Source: DASWIG01 sp965371445
Lineage (GTDB): Bacteria; Acidobacteriota; Thermoanaerobaculia; Multivoradales; J023
NCBI GenBank assembly: GCA_965371445.1
Contig: CBDUYN010000096.1
Location: forward strand, 1 to 38,112
Direction: 5' to 3'
Length of the DNA stretch: 38,112 nt
The number at the start of each line of letters is the position of its first letter. Position 1 is the first letter of the stretch. The position numbers and the translations under genes were made by a program. Under the pieces are notes generated by a model. It was not told where the DNA came from and made no database searches. It was given only the letters and a program-made list of their open reading frames with translations. Shown piece by piece: positions 7,348-15,171 of the stretch.

Positions 7348-8334
7348 ATGACCGACCTCACGACGACCTACATGGGCCTCCTCCTGAAGAACCCGGTAAT
7401 CGCCAGCAGCTCGGGGCTCACCAGCTCCCTTGAAGGCGTGGATCGCCTCGCCGAGGCCGGAGCCGGGGCGATCGTCTTGAAGTCGATTTTTGAGGAGCAG
7501 ATCACGGCCGACACCGTCGGGACCGCCGCCGCGAGCGGCACCGACGTCGGCTACTACCTCGAGGCGGAGGAGTATCTGGCCCGCTACGGCCGCGAGGAGG
7601 CCGTCGAGAGCTACCTCGAGCTGATCCGTGCCGCGAAAAAGGCGGTTTCGGTCCCGGTCGTCGCCAGCGTCCACTGCGTCACCGCCGGCGGCTGGACGGA
7701 TTTCGCCGCCCGCGCCGAGGAAGCGGGCGCCGACGCGCTGGAGCTCAACGTCTTCGTGCTGCCGGCCGACCCGGCCCTCGGCGCGGCGCAGAACGAAGAG
7801 GTCTACTTCGACGTCGCGAACGCTGTCACCCGCAAGGTCTCGATTCCGGTGGCGCTCAAGGTCGGGCCCTACCTCTCGGGCCTCACCCACACCCTGATCC
7901 AGCTCAGCCGTACCGAGATCCGGGGTCTCGTGCTCTTCAACCGTCCCTTCCCGATCGATTTCGACCTCGACTCGATGGAGCTCGTGCCGGGCGTCGTCTA
8001 CAGCTCGCCGGCCGAGATGCACCTGCCGTTGCGGTGGATCTCGATCCTCTCCGGCCGGGTGCTCTGCGACCTGGCGGCGGGGACCGGCGTCCACGACGGC
8101 GCCGCGGTCGTAAAGCAGCTCCTGGCCGGAGCCTCGGCGGTCCAGGTCTGCTCGACGCTCTACCAGAACGGCCCCGAGCATCTTCGAGCCATCGTCCGCG
8201 AGGTCGGCGAGTGGATGGAGCGGAAGGGCTTCGAGCGGATCGCCCAGTTTCGCGGCTCGCTGTCGCAGAAGCACGTCGTCAATCCCGCGGCCTACGAGCG
8301 CGTGCAGTTCATGAAGACCTCGGGCGTCGAGTGA
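7348..8334 (+). CDS. Dihydroorotate-dehydrogenase-like FMN protein lacking the catalytic-Cys motif
   Basis: The product is 328 residues. ATG 7348 follows AGGAG at 7338-7342. The fold is clear from LLLKNPVIASSSGLTSS at the N-terminus, Lys45 in VLKSIFEE, Lys171 in VALKVGPYLS and the LVLFNRPFPIDFDLDS segment, all where PyrD-type TIM barrels bind FMN. Canonical class 1 enzymes carry N.SCPN with the catalytic cysteine; here the segment is LELNVFVLPADP (residues 131-142), with no Cys or Ser base. This matches the group annotated as dihydroorotate-dehydrogenase-like rather than true PyrD, and no pyrimidine genes are nearby. Its substrate is unknown; an oxidoreductase acting on another small molecule is likely. 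Confidence 0.85.
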   Translation: MTDLTTTYMGLLLKNPVIASSSGLTSSLEGVDRLAEAGAGAIVLKSIFEEQITADTVGTAAASGTDVGYYLEAEEYLARYGREEAVESYLELIRAAKKAVSVPVVASVHCVTAGGWTDFAARAEEAGADALELNVFVLPADPALGAAQNEEVYFDVANAVTRKVSIPVALKVGPYLSGLTHTLIQLSRTEIRGLVLFNRPFPIDFDLDSMELVPGVVYSSPAEMHLPLRWISILSGRVLCDLAAGTGVHDGAAVVKQLLAGASAVQVCSTLYQNGPEHLRAIVREVGEWMERKGFERIAQFRGSLSQKHVVNPAAYERVQFMKTSGVE

Positions 8335-8690
8335 CGCGGCCGGTCTTGCCCGCGGCTTTGCCGTCAGGCCGGCGTCCAGGACGACATTAAGACCAACTTG
8401 TCGGAAATCTTCCGCCAAGAGGCGCGACGAAGAAATTTGATATCGGGTGAGCCGTTTTGCGCCCGGAATCCGCGTCATCTAGGTAGAAGCTGTCAATTTG
8501 GGTACGTTGCGCCTCTCCGGCTGGTCAGTCTGAAGAAAGCACGTGGCCCTGGGCCGCGGCCTGGCCGCAGCCGGCCAAGGGGAGAGGTGAGAGGAGGTAC
8601 GGGATAGAGCTTGAACGGCAGAGCGCAGTGAAATGACCAGAAAAGACGGAAAGAGAATGCCGGAAACCGAGATAGTGAGGAGAATCTTTC
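8335..8690. other. Intergenic stretch without a recognisable gene
   Basis: There is no coding frame that I trust. It contains GC-rich complementary segments near 8540-8590 (ggccctgggccgcggcctgg and ggccgcagccggcc) that could fold, possibly as a terminator for the upstream gene or a leader for the downstream one. GAGGAG at about 8676-8681 is the Shine-Dalgarno of the gene at 8691. Confidence 0.4.
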
Positions 8691-11018
8691 ATGAGTAAAA
8701 AGCGGATCGTCTGTTACGCCTTGATCTTTGTCGGCCTCCTGGTGCTGGGGGGGCTCGCCCAGGCGGCCCCGCCTCCGCCTCCGGCGCCTCCCGCCACCAT
8801 CGCGCCCAGCTACGATTTCTTCAAGTCCCCGGCGGGGCTCAATTCCCAGCAAGACTTCGTCGAGTGCCCGGTCCCGGGGATCTTCTTTGAAGAGAGCAGC
8901 ACGCCGGTCTTGACGGGCTGCGACACGTTCGACGGGCTCCTCCACCTGCGCGGTGTACCGCTGGTGACGTTCCTCGGCGAGACCGTCGGCAACGTCGACA
9001 CGGCCGTCTACCGGACCGACGAGCTCGATTTCGGGCTTCCCACGGAAGACGTGACCGCGGTCACCTCGATCGAGCTCCAGGCGTTGAACCTGGCCTCGGC
9101 GAGTCCGGTCAAGATCACCTGTGACCAGGGAGTCACGAACTGGGTGGTCCGCGTCGAGGTCGACGAGGACACCGGTCCGTCGCTGGGTCAGATGGAGGTG
9201 ACGCTGGATCATCCGGACAACCTCGGCGGGACGGCTGCCTCGTCGCTCGCCGTCTGTCCGCGGGTGACGTTCACCCGGGCCGATCCCGGGGCGTCGGGTT
9301 CCTACACGTTGTATCCCTGCGACCTGGGTTGCGAGTTCAACCTCCTCGGCGAGACCGAGTGGTCCTACTCCGCTCCCCCGGGCGCCCCCGTCTTGCGGCT
9401 CGACGGGCTGACGGCGGACAACTTCTTTTTCACCGAGCTTCTCTCGGCCGAGGAGCAGGTGGCGCTCGTGAGCCTGGACGACGACGACTGCCCGTGTGTG
9501 TTCAAATATCCGCACCTGTCGGAGAACCACCGCCATCAAGCCTGCCTTCCCTGCCCGTGCGACGCGGATCAGGACAAACCCGTCGTCGACCCGCCGGCGG
9601 CGGCGACCATGGAATGTACCTCACGGGGCGGATCCTTCATCTTTGACCCCTGCGTCATACCGCCCGGTCACCCGGACTTCGTCTGCAGCTTCGACTGGTT
9701 CGACGACGTGCTCTGCGACGGGATTTCCTGTGCCAGTCCGCCCCCCGGGGAGTGCGATCCCAGTTGCACGCAGGAGCTTGGCAAGATAAGGACCTGCGAA
9801 GCCCAACCCCCGAGCTTCTTGACGGCGGCCTGCGGCGGTCATCCGAACGACATAGATTTCAGGGGGGAGGACTGCTGTGACAACTCGGACACCAAGCCGT
9901 CGGTCCTGACGGTGACGGACACCCGGCCTCCGGTCGTGACCCCCGGCGGCGCCGACCTCTTCACGCTCGCCCGGCCGGCTCACCCTCCGAATCACGATTA
10001 CGTCTGCCTGGATCAAGGCGACTTTACCGGCGTTCGCGAACCGGACATCAACGACGTCTGCTTCGACTACACCTGGATCTTCACGGACTGTGCCTCCAGT
10101 CAGCCCGACGACGCTCCGGGAGGTGGCGATGGCAACACGACGGACGACTGCCATGTCTGTCAGGGAGCCGGCGACACCTTGCCCGAGTGTCTGGGCTACG
10201 ACGCGGGAGAGGCTTTCTGCGTCCGCGCCGAGCGGGCCGGCAACGATCCCGACGGCCGGCGCTACGCGGTGGAGGTCCGGCCGACGGACGATTGCCTGAA
10301 CGTCGGTGTTGCTGAGGTTGTCGGCTTCGTCCACGTTCCTCATCTGCCGCCGCCACCGCCGGTGTGTGACGCGGATCCCACTTCCGGGCCGGCTCCGCTG
10401 AACGTCACTTTCAGCGAAGCGACGAACGCGGTCGAGTACCTCTCCTGGGACTGGGATTTCGACGGTGACGGCACGATCGACTCGACGCTGGAGGACCCGC
10501 CGCCCTTTACCTACGCCACGGCCGGGAGCTACGATCCGACGCTGACGGTCTCCGACGGTCTCCGGGACATTGTCGTCGACTGTGGGCCGATCGTCGTCGA
10601 CCCGGCGCCGACCTGTGAGCTACCGGAGCTGAGGAAGAGCTCCCGTACGCCGGATGACGACGGCGACGGCCTGATCGACTTCGACATCCGGGATTCCTTC
10701 GGACCGGACGCCACCGTTTCGTCGATCACGCAGGACGAGCCCCTCACCGGCTGCGGTACGGGCAACGACCAGCCTGACGCCGAGATCGACGCGTTGAACC
10801 CGGCCCTTTTCGAGGTGCGCCCCGAAGCCTGCGCCAACCAGAGGGACGGAGGGGACAACGACGGACGCGTCTACCACGTCACCGTCCTGGTCAACGGCCA
10901 AACCCCGGCGTTCTGCAACGGAGGGGACGTGACGCTCTGTGTCCTTCATGACCGGAGGCAGGGCGGGGGGTGCATCGACAGCGGGCCTCCCTACTACGAC
11001 TCCACGGCGAATCCCTGA
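8691..11018 (+). CDS. Secreted Cys-rich protein with a PKD domain
   Basis: The product is 775 residues. A Sec signal peptide (SKKR, hydrophobic run, then GGLAQA) is followed by a proline-rich linker, PPPPPAPP. The middle is rich in cysteines (for example CPLTG-type and CDPSC pairs), suggesting disulfides in an exported domain. Residues ~558-645 form a PKD domain with the hallmark WDWDFDGDGTID and YATAGSYDPTLTVSDG. Two segments share a GND.DGR.Y.V.V pattern (near residues 520 and 725), suggesting a repeated beta-sandwich. No enzyme motif is visible, so a surface or adhesive role is an inference. The stop at 11018 is followed ~100 nt later by the exporter gene. Confidence 0.85.
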   Translation: MSKKRIVCYALIFVGLLVLGGLAQAAPPPPPAPPATIAPSYDFFKSPAGLNSQQDFVECPVPGIFFEESSTPVLTGCDTFDGLLHLRGVPLVTFLGETVGNVDTAVYRTDELDFGLPTEDVTAVTSIELQALNLASASPVKITCDQGVTNWVVRVEVDEDTGPSLGQMEVTLDHPDNLGGTAASSLAVCPRVTFTRADPGASGSYTLYPCDLGCEFNLLGETEWSYSAPPGAPVLRLDGLTADNFFFTELLSAEEQVALVSLDDDDCPCVFKYPHLSENHRHQACLPCPCDADQDKPVVDPPAAATMECTSRGGSFIFDPCVIPPGHPDFVCSFDWFDDVLCDGISCASPPPGECDPSCTQELGKIRTCEAQPPSFLTAACGGHPNDIDFRGEDCCDNSDTKPSVLTVTDTRPPVVTPGGADLFTLARPAHPPNHDYVCLDQGDFTGVREPDINDVCFDYTWIFTDCASSQPDDAPGGGDGNTTDDCHVCQGAGDTLPECLGYDAGEAFCVRAERAGNDPDGRRYAVEVRPTDDCLNVGVAEVVGFVHVPHLPPPPPVCDADPTSGPAPLNVTFSEATNAVEYLSWDWDFDGDGTIDSTLEDPPPFTYATAGSYDPTLTVSDGLRDIVVDCGPIVVDPAPTCELPELRKSSRTPDDDGDGLIDFDIRDSFGPDATVSSITQDEPLTGCGTGNDQPDAEIDALNPALFEVRPEACANQRDGGDNDGRVYHVTVLVNGQTPAFCNGGDVTLCVLHDRRQGGGCIDSGPPYYDSTANP

Positions 11019-11125
11019 TCCGTCCCCGGAGCCGCGCGGGGCAGGTTGACACCCACGCTCTTGCGCGGCTCCGCTGTCTGTCCAGTCCGCATTCGTCAAG
11101 GTCTCAACGCAAGGGGGAGGTCGAC

Positions 11126-13741
11126 TTGACTCGTCTCTTTGCCTTCGCCCTCCACAACCCCCGGCGGACGATCCTCGCGGGCGTCGTCGTGACGCTCGCC
11201 ATGGGCTCGGGCCTGACCCGGCTTGAGCTGCGCACGGACGGCCAGGCTCTCGTCCCGCAGGACGCGCCCGAGGTCCGCTACGACCGCGAGGTCCGCGAGA
11301 CCTTCGACGTCGAGGACCAGCTCGCCGTGGTCGTCGAGACCGACGATCCGGCGGGCGTTTTCAACCTCCGCACCCTGCGTCTCGTCGACGAGCTGACCCA
11401 CGAGCTCAGCGCCGTCGACGGCGTCGATCCGCGGGAGGTCACGAGCCTCGCCACGGAACGAATTCGTTGGAGCGGCGGACGGGCGCGCGATTACACGTCC
11501 GTCCTCGACCCGTTGCCAGAAACCGCCGCGGACCTCGAGGCGATCCGCGCCGACCTCGCGGAGCTGCCGATCTACGAGGGCACGCTCCTCTCGCTCGACG
11601 GCCACGGCCAAGGGACCGAGTGGAGCCCCAGCGCCACGGCGATCCTGATCGGCCTTCCCGCCGGCGCTGAGCGCGCCTCGATCTACCGGCAGGTCCGCGA
11701 GGTGGTCGCCGCGCGCGGGGAGCTTGCGGAAAAGATCCACGTCGTCGGGGCACCGGTCGCCGAATCGCTCCTCGGCACCCACATCCTGGAGGACTTGACC
11801 CTCCTCGTGCCGATCGCCGTCCTGGTGATGAGCCTCGTCTTCTTCCTTCGCTACCGGTCCTTCGTGGCGGTCTTGCTGCCGATGACCGAGGTCGGGGCCT
11901 GCCTCGTCTTCGTCTTCGGCCTGATGGGGCACGCCGGGGTGCCGGTGTCGCTCGTGATCACCGTCATGCCGGTCATCCTGACCGCGGTGGGCGTCGCCGA
12001 CGAGATCCACGTCTTCGACCGCTACGTCCACGTCCTCTCGCGGGGAAAGGAGGGGGGCTCACCCCTCCTGCAAACCATGAACGAGATGTGGTGGCCCGTG
12101 GTCAAGACGTCGCTCACCACCGGCATCGCCTTCCTGTCGTTTCTGCTCTCGCCGATCGCTCCCGTCCGCCATTTCGGGGCGATGACGGCGATCGGGATCC
12201 TGTTCTGCATGGTGTGGTCGCTGAGCGTGATTCCGGCCGGCTTGGCGCTCACCCGAAAGGGTTTCGCCGTCGCCGCGGCGGGTGCCTGGCCGCGGCGCTT
12301 CGTGTCAGCGGACGAGTGGATCCGGCGCCGGCGCGGCGTGGTCGTGGCCGCGATGGTCCTGGTTGCGTTGGCCGTTCCCTTTGGGCTGAAGCGGCTGGTG
12401 GTGCAGGACAGCTGGATCGACGGTTTCGCCCCCACGAGCCCTTTCCGGCAGTCGACCGAGAAGGTGAATCGCCTCTTCCACGGCACCCACGTCCTGCTCG
12501 TCCATTTCGACACGCGGCCCTTGGAGATCCGCGGTGAGCTGGAGCCGCTCTCGCCGTCCTCCGTCCAGATCCCCGAGGGGCTCGTGCTACTGGTTCCCTT
12601 CGCCAAGGGGCTCGAGCCGGTCTCCCTGGTCGGCGAGCAGGTCCTCGTCGGCGCGGTTCCGGCGAAAGGGGTGGGGCGCGGCCGGAGACCCGAGCTGTAT
12701 GCCAGGGTGAGCGGAGCCCGGCGCGAGGGAGATCGCCTTCGTGTCGAAATGACTCTCGAGCTCGACGATCGGAAGAAGGCTTTTCTGACCTCCCGTCCGG
12801 ACCGGCGCTGGACGTTTTTCGCCGCGGGCCGGCGATTGCTCGACCCGGGTCTGCTCGCGCTCGCCCGCGAGACGGGCGACTTCATCGAAGGACGCCTCGA
12901 CGACGTCGGTGGAGGAGTGCTCGATCCGCATGGCCAGGTCGCGGTCGCCCGCTCCATCGTCTGGGGAGGCCGCGGCGGGGACGGCGAGATCGGCGAGACG
13001 CCGCTCAGGAACCGTTTCTTCCTCTCTGCTTTTGGCAACGTCCGCGGCGCGGAACGTCTCGAGGAGGTCTTCGACGAGGACCGTCGCCAGGGGTTGATCA
13101 CCGTTTTCTTGAAGAACCCGAGCTTCGTGGACGTCGGCCGGCTGATGGACGAGATCCGCGGGTATGCCTCGCGGCAGCTCGCTCCCCGGGGTGTCCGGGT
13201 CGGTTTTGCCGGCGACGTGGCGGTCTCTCAGACCATGATCGACGCGATCGTCACGACCCAGACCCGGTCGTTGATCCTTTCGCTGGTGGGGATTTTCCTG
13301 GTGACGGCGATCCTGGGGCGCTCGCCGTGGCTCGGGGTTTTGTGCCTCCTGCCTCCTGCTCTGGCCGTGCTGATCAATTTTGCGGTGATGGGAGCGGCTG
13401 GCATTCCTCTGGGGGTCGCGACGTCGATGTTCTCGGCCATGACGATCGGCATCGGGGTCGACTTCGCCATCCACCTGACGGAGCGCTTCCGTTTCCTCGC
13501 CGCGACGTGCCGCGATCCCGGCCGGCGGCTGCGCGAGACGCTGGCGGTCACGGGGCCGGCGATCGCGACCAACGCCCTCGTCGTCGCGGCCGGTTTTGCC
13601 GTCATGACGCTCTCCCAGGTCCCGGCCAACGGCCGGCTCGGCCTCTTCGTCGTGACGAGCGTTCTGACCTGTTTTCTTGCCACGCTCGTCCTGCTGCCGT
13701 TCCTGATCACGGTTCGCGAGCCGCGGGAGGAGGCCGCATGA
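11126..13741 (+). CDS. RND-superfamily MMPL-type exporter
   Basis: The product is 871 residues. I chose TTG 11126 because GGGAGG lies 5 nt upstream (11115-11120) and the membrane topology starts right after it; a longer frame opens at 10970 but looks non-coding. Order: TM1 (~14-34), a periplasmic domain, TMs 2-6 (VPIAVLVMSLVFFLRYRSF to SVIPAGLAL), TM7, a second periplasmic domain and TMs 8-12 (LILSLVGIFLVTAIL to FLATLVLLPFLI). This is the duplicated 6+6 RND layout. VGVADEIHVFDRY and GIGVDFAIHLTERF are the two internal repeats of the TM4/TM10 motif that carry the proton-relay acids. Members export lipids, hopanoids or hydrophobic compounds using the proton gradient. No membrane-fusion protein or outer-membrane channel gene is adjacent. 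The stop overlaps an ATGA that opens an 18-codon frame. Confidence 0.9.
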   Translation: MTRLFAFALHNPRRTILAGVVVTLAMGSGLTRLELRTDGQALVPQDAPEVRYDREVRETFDVEDQLAVVVETDDPAGVFNLRTLRLVDELTHELSAVDGVDPREVTSLATERIRWSGGRARDYTSVLDPLPETAADLEAIRADLAELPIYEGTLLSLDGHGQGTEWSPSATAILIGLPAGAERASIYRQVREVVAARGELAEKIHVVGAPVAESLLGTHILEDLTLLVPIAVLVMSLVFFLRYRSFVAVLLPMTEVGACLVFVFGLMGHAGVPVSLVITVMPVILTAVGVADEIHVFDRYVHVLSRGKEGGSPLLQTMNEMWWPVVKTSLTTGIAFLSFLLSPIAPVRHFGAMTAIGILFCMVWSLSVIPAGLALTRKGFAVAAAGAWPRRFVSADEWIRRRRGVVVAAMVLVALAVPFGLKRLVVQDSWIDGFAPTSPFRQSTEKVNRLFHGTHVLLVHFDTRPLEIRGELEPLSPSSVQIPEGLVLLVPFAKGLEPVSLVGEQVLVGAVPAKGVGRGRRPELYARVSGARREGDRLRVEMTLELDDRKKAFLTSRPDRRWTFFAAGRRLLDPGLLALARETGDFIEGRLDDVGGGVLDPHGQVAVARSIVWGGRGGDGEIGETPLRNRFFLSAFGNVRGAERLEEVFDEDRRQGLITVFLKNPSFVDVGRLMDEIRGYASRQLAPRGVRVGFAGDVAVSQTMIDAIVTTQTRSLILSLVGIFLVTAILGRSPWLGVLCLLPPALAVLINFAVMGAAGIPLGVATSMFSAMTIGIGVDFAIHLTERFRFLAATCRDPGRRLRETLAVTGPAIATNALVVAAGFAVMTLSQVPANGRLGLFVVTSVLTCFLATLVLLPFLITVREPREEAA

Positions 13742-13790
13742 GCGCTGGACGGCTCCATGGTACGCTTGCGGCGCGAAGAGATCCCCGACC

Positions 13791-14003
13791 GTGAAGCCCG
13801 CGGTCCCTGTCGAGCTCCCTTTTCTGGCCGCCGTCTCCTGGTTCGACGCCGAGTACCGCGACTTGACGCCGCTCGACATGCTGCGCCGCTACGAGGACGG
13901 CTGGCGCCACCTCGGAGTTCTGGGAGAGCCCTCCGCCGAGGAATGGCAGCTCATCCGGTCCCTGGTGAAGCGGTTCGGGAGCATCCTCCATGTTCCGGCT
14001 TGA
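13791..14003 (+). CDS. Small antitoxin-like protein upstream of an AbiEii-like fragment
   Basis: The product is 70 residues and starts with GTG 13791, which overlaps the stop of an 18-codon frame that itself begins in the ATGA overlap with the exporter stop (13738-13794). Its end overlaps the next gene by 14 nt, so translation of the chain is probably coupled. The sequence (LPFLAAVSWFDAEYRDLTPL, MLRRYEDGWRHLGVLGEPS) is acidic, soluble and without a clear DNA-binding motif. Its role is inferred from position only: short genes at this place often act as antitoxin for a nucleotidyltransferase toxin. The partner is cut short, so the pair is probably inactive. Confidence 0.55.
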   Translation: MKPAVPVELPFLAAVSWFDAEYRDLTPLDMLRRYEDGWRHLGVLGEPSAEEWQLIRSLVKRFGSILHVPA

Positions 14004-14138
14004 ATGGCACCGCGACGTCCTCGCGATCCTCGAAACTCTCCACACGGAGAGGATCGCGGCCTGCGGCTTTCTCTTCGGAGGCGGTACTCGGCTGTCGCTG
14101 GACCTTGACGAGTACCGCGAGTCGCAGGACGTGGACCG
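13990..14138 (+). pseudogene. AbiEii-like nucleotidyltransferase, truncated by a dispersed repeat
   Basis: It starts at ATG 13990 inside the upstream gene and reads MFRLEWHRDVLAILETL, then FLFGGGTRLSLDLDEYRESQ and DVD. The FGGGT...YRES.D.D block is the nucleotide-binding motif of AbiEii/AbiGii-type toxins: Gly-rich turn and first metal-binding acid pair. Right after DVD the match stops and dispersed-repeat copy B begins at 14139. A working protein would need about 200 more residues. The sequence after the repeat does not obviously continue it. Confidence 0.7.
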
Positions 14139-14247
14139 CTTGGAAGCATGTCGGTCTCGGCATCCCTTGGAGACCAAGTTTTCGGGTCGAATCGTCGCCG
14201 CGGTCCGTTTTTTGCGACCTCATCCAAACCTTGTTGAGACCCGGAGG
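14139..14247 (+). repeat. Dispersed repeat, copy B
   Basis: Direct-orientation match to 6767-6890, starting cttggaagcatgtcggtctc and ending ttgttgagacccggagg, at roughly 85% identity by eye with small indels. It sits at the point where the AbiEii-like frame loses homology. Confidence 0.85.
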
Positions 14248-15066
14248 GCAAAGCCTGGCACGAGGTTTCTCTCGACCAGGCCGGCTCCGATCCGGCCCTG
14301 ATCGAGTCGGCCCGAAGTTGGTTCGAGCACCCCACGAATCGTCTGGCGCTCGACATCCTCGACCTCAACGCGACGACGCGCGCCTGCCGGGTGCCATACA
14401 GCAATACGGCCGAGCTCCCTCAAATCGCCCGCCGCTTTTCCAACGAACGAGGAATCGCGGTCCTTCGTCTGGCGAAGGTCCTACGAACCCGCGCGTGGAT
14501 CGGCATCGCCGACAGCCACGCGGAGGCCGCTTATCGCGACACCGCCCTGGTATTGCGCATGGCCAACTGGCTTCACACCGAGCTTCCGAACCTCTTCTCG
14601 TGGCTCATCGGCAACGCCGTCGCCAGGACGGGCGCGCTACAGCGAGTTGATCCGCCAGGCGAAGCTGCCGGTGCACGAACGTCCGGGCTTCGACGCGCTG
14701 TACGACGACGACTCGCCCTTCGCGATTCCGGTGAGGACGCTCGTTCCCAACCTGGTCTACTCGCTGGAGCAAGGCGACGATCTCGCGATGCGTTACCGAC
14801 TGGCGTTGCTGGCGCTGGCATGGGAGGAGTTTCGCGAAGCGAACGGGGTCTATCCGGCCGGCCCGCAGGCGTTGACGGTACCGCGGGGTCGCCTTGCCCC
14901 TTTAAGCCCTCCCGGTTTGCAGCTCGCTCTCCTGGCCGGCTATCGGGCGAGCCCCGATTTGCCGGCCGCTCTGTGGATCGACAAGGGAAGGACCTGCCAG
15001 TGGGAGACGGCCAACTTCCGGCGACTCTGCCCCCTAACTCCCCATCATCATTGGCCTTATGTATAA
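14248..15066 (+). pseudogene. Frameshifted fragment of a hypothetical exported protein
   Basis: Coding-like sequence resumes directly after the repeat with AWHEVSLDQAGSDPALIESA, then FEHPTNRLALDILDLNATTR and VLRLAKVLRTRAWIGIADSH. Near 14635 the coding signal jumps by one frame and continues as YSELIRQAKLPVHERPGFDA, then RYRLALLALAWEEFREANGV and YPAG, to a stop at 15066. The late motif (LA...LA.E.FR..NG.YPAG) is common in exported proteins where residues are followed by YPesL-type turns; I cannot assign a function. No start codon or signal peptide is visible, so both the 5' end and the frame are lost. Confidence 0.55.
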
Positions 15067-15067
15067 T
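15062..15067 (+). promoter_or_regulatory. Candidate -10 box for the histidine kinase gene
   Basis: A perfect TATAAT lies at the end of the preceding pseudogene, about 105 nt before the kinase start. No good -35 hexamer stands 16-18 nt upstream, so this is a weak call. Confidence 0.3.
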
Positions 15068-15171
15068 GGGCGCCTCGACACCGCCCCGCAGCCTCGACGT
15101 GTGCCGTATATGGGTGACCGCCATCGCGCGGAGGTCTCCGGGCGCGGCCCAACAAGGGGGAGCCAGCCTCG

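Noticed and set aside
10970..11125. A 52-codon N-terminal extension of the RND exporter
   Set aside because: It overlaps the end of the upstream gene, lacks a Shine-Dalgarno and reads Arg/Ser/His-rich. TTG 11126 with GGGAGG fits the membrane topology.
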